64,000 nucleotides of DNA from Emiliania huxleyi CCMP1516 (Eukaryota; Haptophyta; Isochrysidales; Noelaerhabdaceae): contig NW_005196456.1 in the NCBI RefSeq assembly GCF_000372725.1, forward strand, positions 178,162 to 242,161. Reading direction: 5' to 3'. Shown here one piece after another: positions 44,389-55,604 of this stretch. How positions within the stretch are numbered: position 1 is the stretch's first letter; every line of letters starts with the position of its first letter. The notes below the pieces were generated by a model. The model was not told where the DNA came from. It searched no databases and saw nothing but the letters and a program-made list of their open reading frames with translations. The translations under genes and the position numbers were made by a program.

Positions 44389-44823
44389 CTATGGAGCATT
44401 TGAGCCATTCTGATCATTCCTGGGACCCCCGACGTCGATGGTGGGCGTTTCGACGCCGGCAGCAGGCATGCCGTACGAGGCGCCCGCGGAGGGAGCGCTA
44501 ATGTCCACGAGTCCACCGCCGGGGCGGTGGCTTCGACTGAGCACTGAGGGGAGGCTGACGTCCACCGCGGGCCCACCGACCTCGCCGCCGTAGGCAGCCC
44601 GGTCGGCGGTGATTGAAGGCACGTCCACTGTCCCAGATGCGTCGACAGTGGGCGTCTCCACTTCGAGCTCTTTGTCCTCCATTTCGACCTTACAGCTGCA
44701 CGCGCACCTCACTCCGGGTGCAGCATCCTCCCTTGCATGATTCCTTACAGAGCGTGCCGGCGCAGTTGCCCATGGCGCCAGTCGCACGCAGGCCCCCAGA
44801 TGTGACGGACGGTTGCACTTCAT
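44389..44823 (-). CDS. 144-aa protein with VETPTVD repeats, unrecognised
   Basis: A single frame with a repeated motif: VETPTVDASGTVDVPSI and VETPTIDVGG, with VDVSLPSV and VDISAPSAG between. The regular spacing suggests beta-strand repeats. There is no known family and no introns. It lies head-on with the allantoicase start. Confidence 0.4.
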   Translation of the reverse strand: MKCNRPSHLGACVRLAPWATAPARSVRNHAREDAAPGVRCACSCKVEMEDKELEVETPTVDASGTVDVPSITADRAAYGGEVGGPAVDVSLPSVLSRSHRPGGGLVDISAPSAGASYGMPAAGVETPTIDVGGPRNDQNGSNAP

Positions 44824-44850
44824 CCGCCGCGAACGGTGGCGAAGGATCCT

Positions 44851-45357
44851 TTATTTGATTGTATAAAGACGGCGGCCGTCGGTGCAGGAAGCGACCACGA
44901 GAGGAATGACCGCCACGCGACGCTTACGGACCCCCCGCCCGGCGTTCGTCATGGCGATCTGGTGGCTCTGCCCTCCCTCTGCCGGACAGGCAAGCTCATT
45001 CACAATCTGCTCTGCGATGGCCGTATGAAGAATGACCGCGATACGCTGCTTCTGCAACCCCAGCCAACTCTTAGTGGTCCAAGTCACCTCATCGAGGTAC
45101 TGGGCCCGCGTCAGCTTGTTCTGTAGCACGTCTGCGGCCTTCCGGAGGATCTCACGGATCCCCCTCCCGAACCCGCCGAACGATTCGAACAGCAGCAGCT
45201 GCACGTCAACGTCCTTGTCTTCCCTGGCGTAGCGATAGTCCCCGCTGTAGGACGGTATGCGGCGGTCGCCGCCCACCACCCTGCCCCCCCCTGGTATGCC
45301 AGTGCCCGGTCCCTTGCCCTCTCTCGCCCTTGCTCTTCCTCTCCCCCTCCATGCCAC
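44851..45357 (-). pseudogene. Fragment of a repeated mobile-element-like ORF
   Basis: An open frame whose C-terminal 130 residues (DVDVQLLLFESFGGFGRGIR, RAQYLDEVTWTTKSWLGLQK) look like genuine protein and resemble the tail of repeated ORFs I associate with algal mobile elements. The 5' part runs into low-complexity DNA, so it is a remnant. Family assignment is uncertain. Confidence 0.3.
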
Positions 45358-45954
45358 CCCCCCCTGACCCCTCCCCCCCCTCCTCTTCTCCCCCCTCCCC
45401 CCCCCCCCCTAGGAAAAGAATTCTGCACGCCAATAATTTCAAACCCTTTCCCTCTCACCACACGGGCACGGGACGGGCGCGCACTGGGCGAAAAATAATT
45501 TTTCCTGCCCTGTAAAACGAGAATTTTCCGAGCTACACCTCACACCACAACGTCAACGATTCGCAAAAGCGGCATGCGCGACGCTGCCTCTTTGCGCCGC
45601 ACACCCACTCCTCTTCTAGAAAGAGAATTTCCCATACCAAACTCTTCTTACTACCCCTTTGTCAGCGATGACCCCTGCCCACGCCCAAGGCTCCTCAGAA
45701 TCTCGCAGAGCATTTCGGGCCAGCAGCCAAGTGTCCTTGCGTCCAGCGTGCTCATCGGTGAGGGGCTAATCGGTGAGGGGAAGGGTGGCAGGGGCTGACC
45801 CGGGGGCTCGGGGGTGGGGGGCTATGGCGCCGTCGGCGGCTGTGGGGGGGACGGAGGCGGAGATGGAGGGTGGGGCGGTTGGGGAGCAATGCGAGCTCTA
45901 CCGGGTTTTAACCACCGGGCCCTGGTGGTGCTAGTCCTGGGACCTGCGCTAGTT
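45358..45954. other. Intergenic, homopolymer-rich
   Basis: C-rich tracts (45285-45413) and G-rich tracts (45780-45890). No gene seen. Confidence 0.4.
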
Positions 45955-48100
45955 CTAGTAATCCGCGCGCCCGACCGCCTTGGGAAGCACGAAGCTACGC
46001 CAGAGGTCCACCAGCCCCGGAGCCGCACCCTCGCTGAAGCGCTCCTCGTCCCACGCGATCAGGCAGCCCAAGCGCATGACCTCCGCCGCCCACTCGCGAG
46101 CCGCTTTTGGGAAGAGCTCGTGCGACTGCGGCGACCACACCGCCGCCTCGAGGACCAGCCTGGCCACCTCCACCGCCTCGGCCGCCGGCTCCAGGTTGGC
46201 CGGCCTGAGGAAGAAAGAAGGCATGGGATGTGCAATGAGAGAGTCCGGCAAGTGGGCAGAGAGCCCAACAGCGCATACCGGGCCTGAGTGCAAGGGCCTT
46301 GGCCTCACCCGCCACGCGCACGCCGACTCGGCCCGTCGAAACGTCGGCGGAGACGACGACAGCCACCTTGCCGTTCAGAGACGGCCGCGAGACGAGATCG
46401 AGGATCGTGACGGTCGATCCGACCGCAGCCACGAGGGCGACCTCCACACTTTGGAGTGCGGTCTCGGCCGCCCAACCCACCCCGCTCAAAGAGCATAGCG
46501 ATATCGCGCGCAAGACGGCCGAGGTCTCGCCACGAGCATGGGCGGCGGCGGAGGTCTCGGCGTACGTCGAGGCTGGCCAGTCAATGTCGGCGCCGCCGCG
46601 CAGCAGCGCCCGAGCCTGCTCCACAGTGAGGACCTGCAGGGAGCGGAAGCGCGGGTGAGGCGATGGTAGAGCGGAAGCGCGGGCGAGAGCATGATGGTCG
46701 GGCCGAGAGCTAGAGAGGGGGGCGCTACCTCGAGGTGCTGGACCCGCGTCCAGCCACGGCTGACGCGCAGCCACGCTGCCAGGGGAGCGTGGCCTTCACG
46801 TGCCGCCACCTCCTCGGGCGTGCCGGCAGGCGTCACGTCGCGGCGATCGCCGTGGGCGCAGAGTAGCTGGGCACACCCGAGGTGGCCGCGCGCGCAAGCG
46901 AGGGACAGCGGTGTCCAGCCATCCTCGGTGGCTTGGCTGACCGACGCGCCGCTCTCGATCAGCACTCGGGCGCACTCGAACTCACCGTCCTCGCACGCGA
47001 TGTAAAGAGGCGTGGCGCCACTGTCCATCGCCTGGTCGACGGCAGCGTGGGCGCCGCACAGCAGTCGGACGACCTCGGCATGGCCCTGGCTACACGCGGC
47101 GATTAGCGGCGTGGCGCCGCCACTGCCGCCGCGTGTGGCCTGGTTGACCGACGCGCCGGCAGCTAGCAGCATCCGGGCGCACTCGAGGCGGCCGCGATAG
47201 CACGCCGCGAAGAGCGGCGTGTCGCCAGTGTTCGCGGCTTGGTTGGGTGCCGCGTTGGCGTCGAGCAGTACCTTGACGCAGGAGCTGTGGCCATGGTGGC
47301 TCGCCATGAGCAGCGGCGTGAGTCCCGTATCGCACGCTTGGCTGATCGCCGCACCGGCGCTGCAGAGCAGCTGGCAGCACTGGAGGTCGCCAGTCTGGCA
47401 TGCGACAATCAGAGCGGTGAAGCCATTCTCTGCGGCTGCATTGACGTCGGCGCCAGCAGCAACCAGCAGCCAGGCACACTCGGGCTGGCCTAGCCCGCAC
47501 GCGGTGAGGAGCGGAGTGCCGCCGCGAATGCCAGGGGGCGTAGTTGCAGTTGTCAGATGGACTTGATCGACTGCCGCGCCGGCGTCGCACAACAGCCGAG
47601 CGCACTCCACGTGTCCATCGCCACATGCGAGGTGCAGCGGTGCGAATCCTTGATCGTTGGCCTGATCGACCGCCGCGCCAAGGCGAAGCAGCAGCCGAAC
47701 GAGCCCGATGTCGCCCTCTTTCTTGTACGAGCGAATTGGCGCGGTAAACTGCGTCGCCTCCACACAGCCCAAGCGCGATCGCACCTTCGTTCATCTTCAG
47801 CGAAACTGCAAACCTCAAGGTGAGAAATTCACGAGGCGAGGGGTAGACGAAGCGCCTCGGCAAGAGCCAGGCGACAACACAGAAGGCAGCCGCCGCCACG
47901 GCAGCAACGAGCGCCCTCGCCAGCGCCCCCTTGGCCGCAGCCGCTACCACCACCGCCACCGCCACCACCGCCACCGCCACCGCCGGGACGTTGACAAAGA
48001 GGTACGCATCGACGCCATCACAATGCCGTATGAACTCGGCCGAGGAGCTACGAGTGCTTCGCAAGCGGCTCGAGCGGAGGCGGCGAAAAAGCGCCATCAT
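45955..48100 (-). CDS. Ankyrin-repeat membrane protein
   Basis: Exons complement(45955..46204, 46284..46633, 46729..47715, 47759..48100) encode 642 aa. The N-terminal exon has two strongly hydrophobic segments (VPAVAVAVVAVAVVVAAAA and ALVAAVAAAAFCVVAWLL). About ten ankyrin repeats follow (for example DQGFAPLHLACGDGHVECAR, GWTPLSLACARGHLGCAQLL). The C-terminus has an NGKVAVVVSADVSTGRVGVR strand module of the kind often seen beside ankyrins in algal proteins. Then comes a helical end (ANLEPAAEAVEVARLVLEAA). Intron 1 is only 43 nt and is bordered by GGCGAC on both sides; with that overlap the boundaries are GG-AG or GC-GG. Partners unknown. Confidence 0.8.
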
Positions 48101-50165
48101 TGCTCAAATGGAGCGCTAGCCTGGGTTCCCTTAGTTCAACGCACCTGGGTTCCAACTTTTTGCGGGACATGGTATGGTGCACTCACGGCCCAAAGTTGTG
48201 CCCTTGTTTGTTCTCTTGGCACCTTGGAGTGCTGGGAGGGGCGACAGGGAGGATGTGGCCTTGAGTTATGTGTACGCCAACTCAGGGTGTGTGGCAGCCA
48301 GCTGGCTGTGTGTCTTGTGAGCTTGTTTGTGTCTGTGTGTCGTTCGTGCGTGTCGTCATCATCTGTCCCGCGTCCACCCATACCGCGTTGGTGTCCAGTC
48401 TGAGCCCGACTGTTGTTCATCTTTCTACATACATACATACCCAAAGGGTGGGGGGGTATGGTCCTGACCGCCCATCCCCGGTCTCCGGGAGGCTGGGTCT
48501 GTCAGCAGGCGGGGGGGTATGGTCTCGAGGTGGGTTGCGTGAGGGTACCATACCATACCCCGCAAAAAGTCCGAACCCTGCACGTGCCTCAGCACATCCG
48601 TTCTTGAAAAAGTGGGTGGGGGGGTAAACGCTTCGTAGGCCCCGGATGGTGAGTGGGTGGGTGGGTGGGTGGGTGGGTGGGTGGGTGGGTGAGTGGGTGG
48701 GTTGGTGGGTGGGTAAGGTTTGGTCGTTTCTCTCTCCCCTCGCGCGCGTCTTCGAGGCACAGCTCTCGTCGTTGCCACAGCATGTCGTTCCTCGCACCGT
48801 GCCCACGCGATGCGCGGCACCAGCTGACCGAGATCGCGCTCCCCGACCCGACTGCCGCGTGCCTTACGGGCGGCTTACAGCGCGCTCAACAAGTCATTCA
48901 TCCGAGGGCGGACTGCTGTTACGCTCGACGAGAGCGACGCCGCTCTAGCAGCTCGAGGGGTTCAAACGCGAGACGACCATCGTCTCCGCCGAGCTCGACG
49001 ACGAGGCGGCCGTTATTATCTCCTTTCCTCGGGAGAGCGGCGGCGGCGGTGTAGAGTCGGCGGTGCGCTCCCGACGACAAATATTCGCCTCACAGTCAAA
49101 CACGGCTGCTCACACGCCCAGCCGTGCTCTGGTGCGTCGCTTGGGTCGCCTCTGCCGCCGAGATGTCGAGGCCGGGGCGCACTCTTCGACTTGGGCTATT
49201 ATCTGGCCTCGGGAGGGCGGCGGCGGCGGCGACGCGGCGTAGGGGCGGCGGCGAGCTCCCGGTGGCAAATGCTCGCCTCACAGTCCAAGATGGCGGCTCG
49301 CGCCCCCGGCCGTGCTCTGGCGTGCCTCTCTAGTCCCGCCTGCCACCCAGATACCGAGGGCGGCGCGCACTCTTCGACGCTTGGGCTATTATCTGGCCTC
49401 GGGAGGGCGGCGGCGGCGGTGTAGGGGCGGCGGCGAGCTCCCGGTTGCAAATGCTCGCCTCGCGGTCCAAGATGGCGGCTCGCGCCCCCGGCCGTGCTCT
49501 GGCGTGCCTCTCTAGTCCCGCCTGCCACCCAATTACCGAGGGCGGGGCGCACTCTTCGACTTGGGCTATTATCTGGCCTCGGGAGGGCGGCGGCGGCGGT
49601 GTAGGGGCGGCGGCGAGCTCCCGGTTGCAAATACTCGCCTCACAGTCCAAGATGGGGCGGCTCGCGCCCCCAACCGTGCATCAGCGTGCCTCTCTAGTCC
49701 CGCCTGCCACCCAGATACCGAGAGCTGGGCGCACTCTTCGACTTGGGCTATTATCTGGCCTCGGGAGGGCGGCGGCGGCGGCGTAGAGGCGGCGGCGAGC
49801 TCCCGGTTGCAAACACTCGCCTCACAGTCCAAGATGGCGGCTCGCGCCCCCGGCCGTGCTCTGGCGTGCCTCTCTAGTCCCGCCTGCCACCCAGATACCG
49901 AGGGCGGGGCGCACTCTTCGACTTGGGCTATTATCTGGCCTCGGGAGGGCGGCGGCGGCGGCGTAGAGGCGGCGACGAGCTCCCGCGGTTGCAAATACTC
50001 GCCTCACAGTCCAAGATGGCGGCTCACACGCCCAACCATGCTCTCCATTAATTGCTTCATGAGGGACATATCGAGTAATCTCGGGTAATCTCGGGTAATC
50101 TCGGGTAATCTCAGGTAGTATTGGATCGCGTATAATGGGCGGGAGCGGGCACACACTCACACACA

Positions 50166-50203
<38 letters not shown>

Positions 50204-50313
50204 GACACACATTATTAGTGATCTCGGGCAATCTCGAGCAACCTCGCGTAATCTCGGGTAATCTCGGGTGATGTTGGATCTCGTGTAATTATAGCGAGCC
50301 TGAGCGCGCGCGT

Positions 50314-50394
<81 letters not shown>

Positions 50395-50676
50395 ACAGTC
50401 TTGGAGAGCATCTGGAGTCTGTCGGTTACTTGACCCATTAAATTAATGCCAAATTATATACCGGAACCGCCGCGCGTCATCCTCCAATTCAAGTCATGCA
50501 CACGAATACGCACCTAACACTACGTACATATCTCCACCCGCGCGCGATGACTGTACCGCACGCAGCGCCCCAGCCCACACGCGCCCTCACTCTCCACGCC
50601 ATGCACACTTGCACACAATAAGCAATAACAAAGCACGGCAGTCGGCACGCGCGCGACAGGAGTGCGACAGGCGCCC
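48101..50676. other. Long gene-free region of satellites and microsatellites
   Basis: No gene supported. 48645-48715 is a (GGGT)n-type array with strong G-quadruplex potential. 49000-50040 is a satellite described separately. 50060-50110 and 50225-50275 carry ATCTCGGGTA units. 50158-50200 and 50317-50390 are (CA)n tracts. Confidence 0.75.
49000..50040. repeat. ~181-bp tandem satellite, five to six copies
   Basis: Units contain CTTGGGCTATTATCTGGCCT, a GGCGGCGGCG run, CACTCGCCTCACAGTCCAAG, ATGGCGGCTCGCGCCCC and CTCTAGTCCCGCCTGCCACC. Landmarks recur near 49200, 49385, 49565, 49750 and 49930. Copies differ by a few bases. Frames spanning them are repeat-derived. Confidence 0.9.
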
Positions 50677-52465
50677 TCACACCGCCCTCGGCCCACCGCC
50701 GAGCGCCGCCGAGATCTGGCGCGCCGCGCCAAGCACGCGACCCTCGCCGAGCGGGAGCACCTGTTCACAGCGCGCACGTGTGAAGAGAGCAGGGGCGACT
50801 CCGCCGCCGCCGGGGCGCTGCGGTGCGCGACAAGCCTCGTTGTAGAACCACGGCAGCGTGCCCTGCACCGGCGCGTTCATCAGCACCCGCGCCACCCACT
50901 TGGTGGGCGTGATGAAGGCCGCGCTCCCCTCAGCAGCAAGCCCCTCGCGCACCACCGCGGCGTAGCTGATCGGCCGCCCGCCGCCCGCCGCCGCGTAGTC
51001 GAGCGCGCGGCCCCAGAGTGCCTGCTGCGTGATTGCGATCGCGTTTCCAGCGAAGATGTTGACGCCGAGCCCGAACCAGAAGAGCGACTGCGCGTCCTTC
51101 TTCTCCTGCGGGTAGAGGCGCTGGTAGAGCACCGGCGTCACCACGAAGGAGGACGAGGCCTAATAACAATTGGCTCATCATTAATGAACGCTGGTAGAGC
51201 ACCGGCGTCACCGCGAAGGAGGAGGCCATGATGAAGTTGCGCGACGCGTTTGCGGCGAAGCCGGGGCCGAGCGCGCGCGCCACGGGGTTCGCACCGAGCT
51301 TGGCCTCGACGGCGGCGAGCTTGTCGATGCCGTAGAAGCGTTGCGCCTCGGCGCGGTTCGAGACGCTCGACTCGATGCACCCCGACAGCAGCGGCGCCAG
51401 CACCACCTAACCTCGGGCAATCTCGGGTGGTCTCGGGTGATCTCAGCCCGACAGCAGCGGAGAGAGAGGGAGGGAGGTGGGAGGGAGAGAGGCAGGCAGA
51501 TGCAGAGAGGCAGAGAGGCAGAGAGGCAGAGAGGCAGAGAGGCAGCACCACCTTGCCAGCCGCGCGAGCCTGCTCGGAAGGCGACATCGGCGCGGCGCTC
51601 TCGTCGGGGCGGCGCATGAGCTCCTCGCCGTACGGGATGCACCGCACGCCGAGCAGCCGCGAGAGCGCGCGGTCGCAGACCTGGACGGGTCCTCGTCGGT
51701 TCACTTTAGCAAGTCATTCATCGCTAACCCGGGGCGCGGCCAGGACCTGGAAGACGCAGCCCATCACCGAGTACTGCAGGAACCAGGCGACGAGGGAGGC
51801 GCGCCCGACGGTGCGGAACGGCGCCATCGCGCCGTCCGCAAAGACAATCTTCGCCGCCTGCGAAAGCTGCCCCTGCCCCGACACCTGGCTCAGTCGAGCA
51901 ACAATTAGCTACTTACGCATGACTAATTAATAACACCTGGCTCATTCCAGCACCATTAGCTAATTACGCATGACTAATTAATTGAAGGCTCGCGGCACCT
52001 GGCTCGAGTTGAGCACCATCGCGAGCCGCTCGAGAGGCATACCGGCGAAGCGCATCACCACGGCGTAGATGCCGAGCCCCGTAGACCGGTAGGCCACCTT
52101 GACCGACTCCTGAGGGCGGCGGCAGGGAGGGAGTGGCGGTGACGGTGGCGAGCGGCGTCGGCGGTGGCGAGTGGCGGAAGCGGTGGCGCAGGCGAGGTGG
52201 AGGCGTGGCTGGCTGTTGGCGAGAGAGAGAGAGAGCAGCGAGCTCGAAAGCGGTGGTCGGCGGCGGCGGCGGCGGGAGTGGCAACCTCGGTGCTGGCGTG
52301 CAGCTGCAGCACCTCCGCCTCCGCCTGCCGGGACGCCTCCAACGCGATAGAGTCCTCCGTCACGGTACGCACGAGACGCGAGCCGCGAGTTCGCGCAGCT
52401 TCGGCGGCAGCTTCAGTTTTCGTGCGGACGATCCTGGCTGTTCGCTCAACAGTGGAGCCTGACAT
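50677..52465 (-). CDS. 381-aa protein, possibly membrane-associated, unrecognised
   Basis: Seven exons, complement(50677..50760, 50836..51159, 51227..51406, 51552..51680, 51747..51884, 51999..52109, 52286..52465), all phase 0. Readable segments: VKVAYRSTGLGIYAVVMRF, AKIVFADGAMAPFRTVGRAS, FWFGLGVNIFAGNAIAITQQ, ALWGRALDYAAAGGG and WVARVLMNAPVQGTLPWFYN. The strand-helix pattern with repeated amphipathic pieces might suggest a carrier-type membrane protein, but the signature motifs are not clear. Intron 5 (51160-51226) lies between two copies of a ~38-bp exon segment. Intron 6 ends in the GTGAACAG core. Intron 2 holds two copies of an AT-rich ~55-bp unit. Confidence 0.65.
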
Positions 52466-52850
52466 TCCGCGTAGCCCACCCGCACCTTATTTCGCGGGAA
52501 AAGAATTTCACTACGGATACGCAATTCCCTCGCACGACACAACTGTGTGGTGGCGGCGTGCCGTCCTCCCATCCCTCCCTTGGGTTGTCTGTTTTCTTTC
52601 TTTTTTCGCACGACACAAAATCCCTGCGAGAGAGTTCCCCTGTGCCCTGTGCCCAGCCCTCTCCGCGCGGCGATGCGCCCTTCCCCCTCGCTTTTGCAAA
52701 ATCCTGCAAAGGTGGGGACGTGTCTGTCCTCGACCCAGCCCTAGCTTGGGATGTCCGTTCTATTTATTTATTTACTTATACACAAAATCCCTGTGTGGTG
52801 GCGGGCGTGCCGTCCTCCCATCCCTCCCTTGGGTTGTCCGTTTTCTTTCT

Positions 52851-52942
52851 GTTAGACCTAAAGGTCGGCGCTTCGAGCAATTAGGGCGCCTTTTGGGCAA
52901 AAGGTGGCCTAGTGGGTAGAAGCGCCGACCTTTAGGTCTAAC
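52851..52942. repeat. 92-bp inverted-repeat hairpin element
   Basis: GTTAGACCTAAAGGTCGGCG(CTTC) at 52851-52874 is matched by its exact complement at 52919-52942, with a 44-bp loop. It sits inside the TTTTCTTTCT tail of a short dispersed repeat. The second half begins with TGGCCTAGTGGGTAG, which resembles a tRNA-type A box. It could be a MITE or a tRNA-related relic. Confidence 0.65.
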
Positions 52943-53324
52943 ACTTTCTTTCTTACAATAGGCACGGGACTGGCGCGTACTGGCACTAACACAGGAGAAA
53001 AGAATTTCCAAAGTTCGACTTTCAAACAAACCCGAAAGGGGACTGCTGACCGGGTTTGTGATGAGGAGCGATCCGAACGTGGCATTCGGGAGAGATTTTT
53101 AGCAATACCAAACAACTCTAACACTCACACGTCATTTGGGGCCTGGAGCCCTGTTTTCACGCGCGCGCGAGCGAGACGTGCAGACAGGGGGTTGCCAGAT
53201 GTGTTGTTGTGTCATTCGGGTGATCAGATCACTACCGCCGAATCGGCAAGCGCTTGGAGCAAGAGAATTTTACAAGAGCGTGCGAGCAAGAGAACTGCGA
53301 CTTTACGACCAATTGATTTAGTGT

Positions 53325-53710
53325 GCCTGTGGTAGTGAGAGACTGCCAGTGAGAAACTGGACCTCTGGAGGCAGGTCGCCAGATGAGAACGCCAGCCAGT
53401 GGAGTAGGGAGTCCACTGAGCACCGTGCTGCGAGCCCGTCGCTGTCCCTTGTCAGGAGCGGGAGAACTAGGAGACGCAGTAGGAGGCCCGCGCCTGCCCC
53501 CGTGCCGCCGGGTGCAACTTTGTCCTATACGAGAGGGGGATCCCTGGGACCCTGTCGTGTGGGTGAACCCTGCCCAGCCCCCCTCCGTGTCGCGATGCGC
53601 TCCCCGCTCCCGTTCCCCTGTGTCCCTGATCGTCCTTACAAGATCCTGCTCGCGCAGGTGGGGACCCTGTCCTTCTCCCACCCCTTGTTTGGTTTCTCCG
53701 TTTTTATTTA
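53325..53710 (+). repeat. Long dispersed repeat family, most complete copy
   Basis: It begins near GTAGTGAGAGACTGCCAGTG, passes GACCCTGTCGTGTGGGTGAA, then CAAGATCCTGCTCGCGCAGG, and ends in a CACCCCTTGTTTGGTTTC tail with TTTATT. It shares nearly its whole length with the reverse-oriented copy at 19795-20220, and parts with 40105-40350, 61680-61850 and 7363-7450. Confidence 0.8.
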
Positions 53711-54115
53711 TTTACTGGGCACGGGACTGGGGCGCGCTCGGAAAAGAATTTACGGAATTCAAGTCTCTCTCACAGCAGGCCCAGAAAACTGGTGCAACGG
53801 CGAGTGCTATTGGGACAGCAGTGCATGGCCCCACCATTCGATTGCTTGCATAAGTAGGATCGATCCGCCCGGGCACCTTCCCGTTCCGCAAGGACCAAGG
53901 TGGCGGCGGCGTGGCCCCGTCCTTCCAAGTTCCATCCGCCCTCCTTCAGTCCACGCAGTTTGTTTTATTTCTTTATTAGAGCCATCGCGACTTCTAGTTT
54001 TCTTTCTTTACTTTTTATCATTCGTGCTCAAGAAACATGCTACACGAAGTCGAATGTGGTGTGTTCAGGGATTGAGATGAAGAGCCTTAAACGCCGCTCC
54101 CCGTCTCCCTTAGAG

Positions 54116-54970
54116 TCACGGTTGTAACCGATCGCCGCCTGGTCCCGTGCCGAGGAGGGTGAGCAGGGCGGTGGCGGCATCGGCGGCGTCGGAGCTCCCG
54201 CTCGGCTCGCTGGGAGCCTGCGATAAGGCGGCACCCCGCACAGGCGCGCTGCTGCGACTGCCGGTGGCAAGCGGGTCGCGTTGTATGGCACGCCAGCTGG
54301 TGCTGTCCACGGCACCAGCAACCGACGCCATCCCTTCGAGCTCCCCGATGACGCCATCTGGCATGCTCGAACTCGGCTCCGAGCTCGACGCGCGCAGGAG
54401 CGGCGGCGGCTCCTGCGGCGGCGGCAGCGGAGGCGGCGGCAGGGGAGGTGTCGGCAGGAGAGGCGGCGGCGGCAGCCCGATGTGAGGGCCGGATGCCACG
54501 AGCTGCGCCGGCAACGGCTGCAGCGTGCGGCTAACGCGAAATGCCATCAAGCTGCCCGGCGCACATAAGATCGGGGACAGGCCGGGTAGAACGTTGGCGG
54601 TCTCGTCTCTGAGGATCACGAGCCGAGGCCCAACACAGCCTTGAGTTTGATTGATCAATCGGTGAGCCGGCCATTGGCGGCCAGTAGTGTGAGGCTCGTT
54701 GTAGACGCCGCCGCCGTGCGTGTTGTAAGGCGCCACTCCCCGGTCGCGGTCGACGGTCCGAACGCGGGAGGCGGGGATGAGAAGGCCGTCTCGTTGGCAA
54801 GTCGAGCAAAAGCGCTGGCGAAACGCGGCTGAGGTGGGCTCGGCCGGCGCGTGCAAGCCGCCGGCGAGCAGCTGACCCCAGCACGTCTTAAAGACCTTCT
54901 GGCGTTTGTCTGCGCTGGACGTCATGCGTTGGGGCTCTGTCGTGGCCTGTGCCTGTGCATCGGTCGACAT
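54116..54970 (-). CDS. Small paralogue of the AP2-gene N-terminal domain
   Basis: Intronless, 284 aa from the ATG at 54970 (MSTDAQAQATTEPQRM); an in-frame ATG at 55006 is an alternative. Residues about 28-150 carry the same uncharacterised domain as exon 1 of the 21599-28343 gene: KTCWGQLLAGG, AAFRQRFCSTCQRDGLLIPA, QWPAHRLINQTQGCVGPRLV, ILRDETANVLPGLS and GSLMAFRVSRTLQPL. Two invariant Cys pairs suggest zinc binding. The C-terminal half is Pro/Ser-rich, ending with a short helix (AADAATALLTLLGTG). Confidence 0.7.
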   Translation of the reverse strand: MSTDAQAQATTEPQRMTSSADKRQKVFKTCWGQLLAGGLHAPAEPTSAAFRQRFCSTCQRDGLLIPASRVRTVDRDRGVAPYNTHGGGVYNEPHTTGRQWPAHRLINQTQGCVGPRLVILRDETANVLPGLSPILCAPGSLMAFRVSRTLQPLPAQLVASGPHIGLPPPPLLPTPPLPPPPLPPPQEPPPLLRASSSEPSSSMPDGVIGELEGMASVAGAVDSTSWRAIQRDPLATGSRSSAPVRGAALSQAPSEPSGSSDAADAATALLTLLGTGPGGDRLQP

Positions 54971-55604
54971 CGCTTCGCGAGGGTTTGGTAAGTACGTTGG
55001 TCTCAAAGCCGACCCACGGTCGGGTTATTCTTTTGTTGAGACCAACGCGCGAGGTAGTCTTGTCGCGGAGCGAGAACAATTTTCAGTGTATGTGGCTCTT
55101 ACGAACATACCACCAGCCGCCCTTGCTGTCAACTGCTCATCTCCTACTGCTGGACACGCTACTCCATTCCTTTGCGAGCCACCTCCTCGTGCCGCCATAT
55201 TTTCTTTTTGAGCCAGCCTTCGTTCGAGATAGGGACTAGAGGTGGATATCCTTTGACCGCGCGTTGGGTAGCGAGAATTGGTGTGACGCGATCCACGCAG
55301 GCGTATTTTCTGACGGCCGACCGTCAGTGCACGGAGTTGCCCCTTCTCCGACTGCCCCGCGGCTATCGAGTACATAGTTTGTTTTTTCATTCACGGGATT
55401 CGCGCCGGAGCGGCGGGAGTAACCCCGTGCGTCAAACCCGAGACCTAGCGCGGGTGGGTTGGGGGGGCTCGCTGCGAGGAAAAGGGCTGTGTAAGAAGCC
55501 GATCCCCGTAGTCCGCCACGCTCCTCCCCATCGGGCCTCATATTCGATCGTAAGAAAATTTTCTTATTCGGCCGGGCTTGCTCATCACCGGCTCCTGCGC
55601 GGCG
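54971..55604. promoter_or_regulatory. Divergent intergenic region
   Basis: It separates two genes transcribed outward. It is AT-richer than average around 55060-55220. No clear core motif. Confidence 0.35.

Larger units (their letters stand above)
52466..54115. other. Gene-free region dense in dispersed repeats
   Basis: Short-form repeats lie at 52541-52608 and 52789-52850. Long-form repeats lie at 52680-52765 and 53325-53710 (the most complete copy). A 92-bp hairpin is at 52851-52942. Repeated AGAAAAGAATTT(C/A) phrases, next to GGCACGGGACTGG, occur near 52960 and 53718 and again near 45460 and 63640. No gene supported. Confidence 0.75.

Noticed and set aside
48417-48820. Pro/Thr/His repeat frames (THPPTHPP)
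   Set aside because: Direct translations of the GGGT microsatellite.
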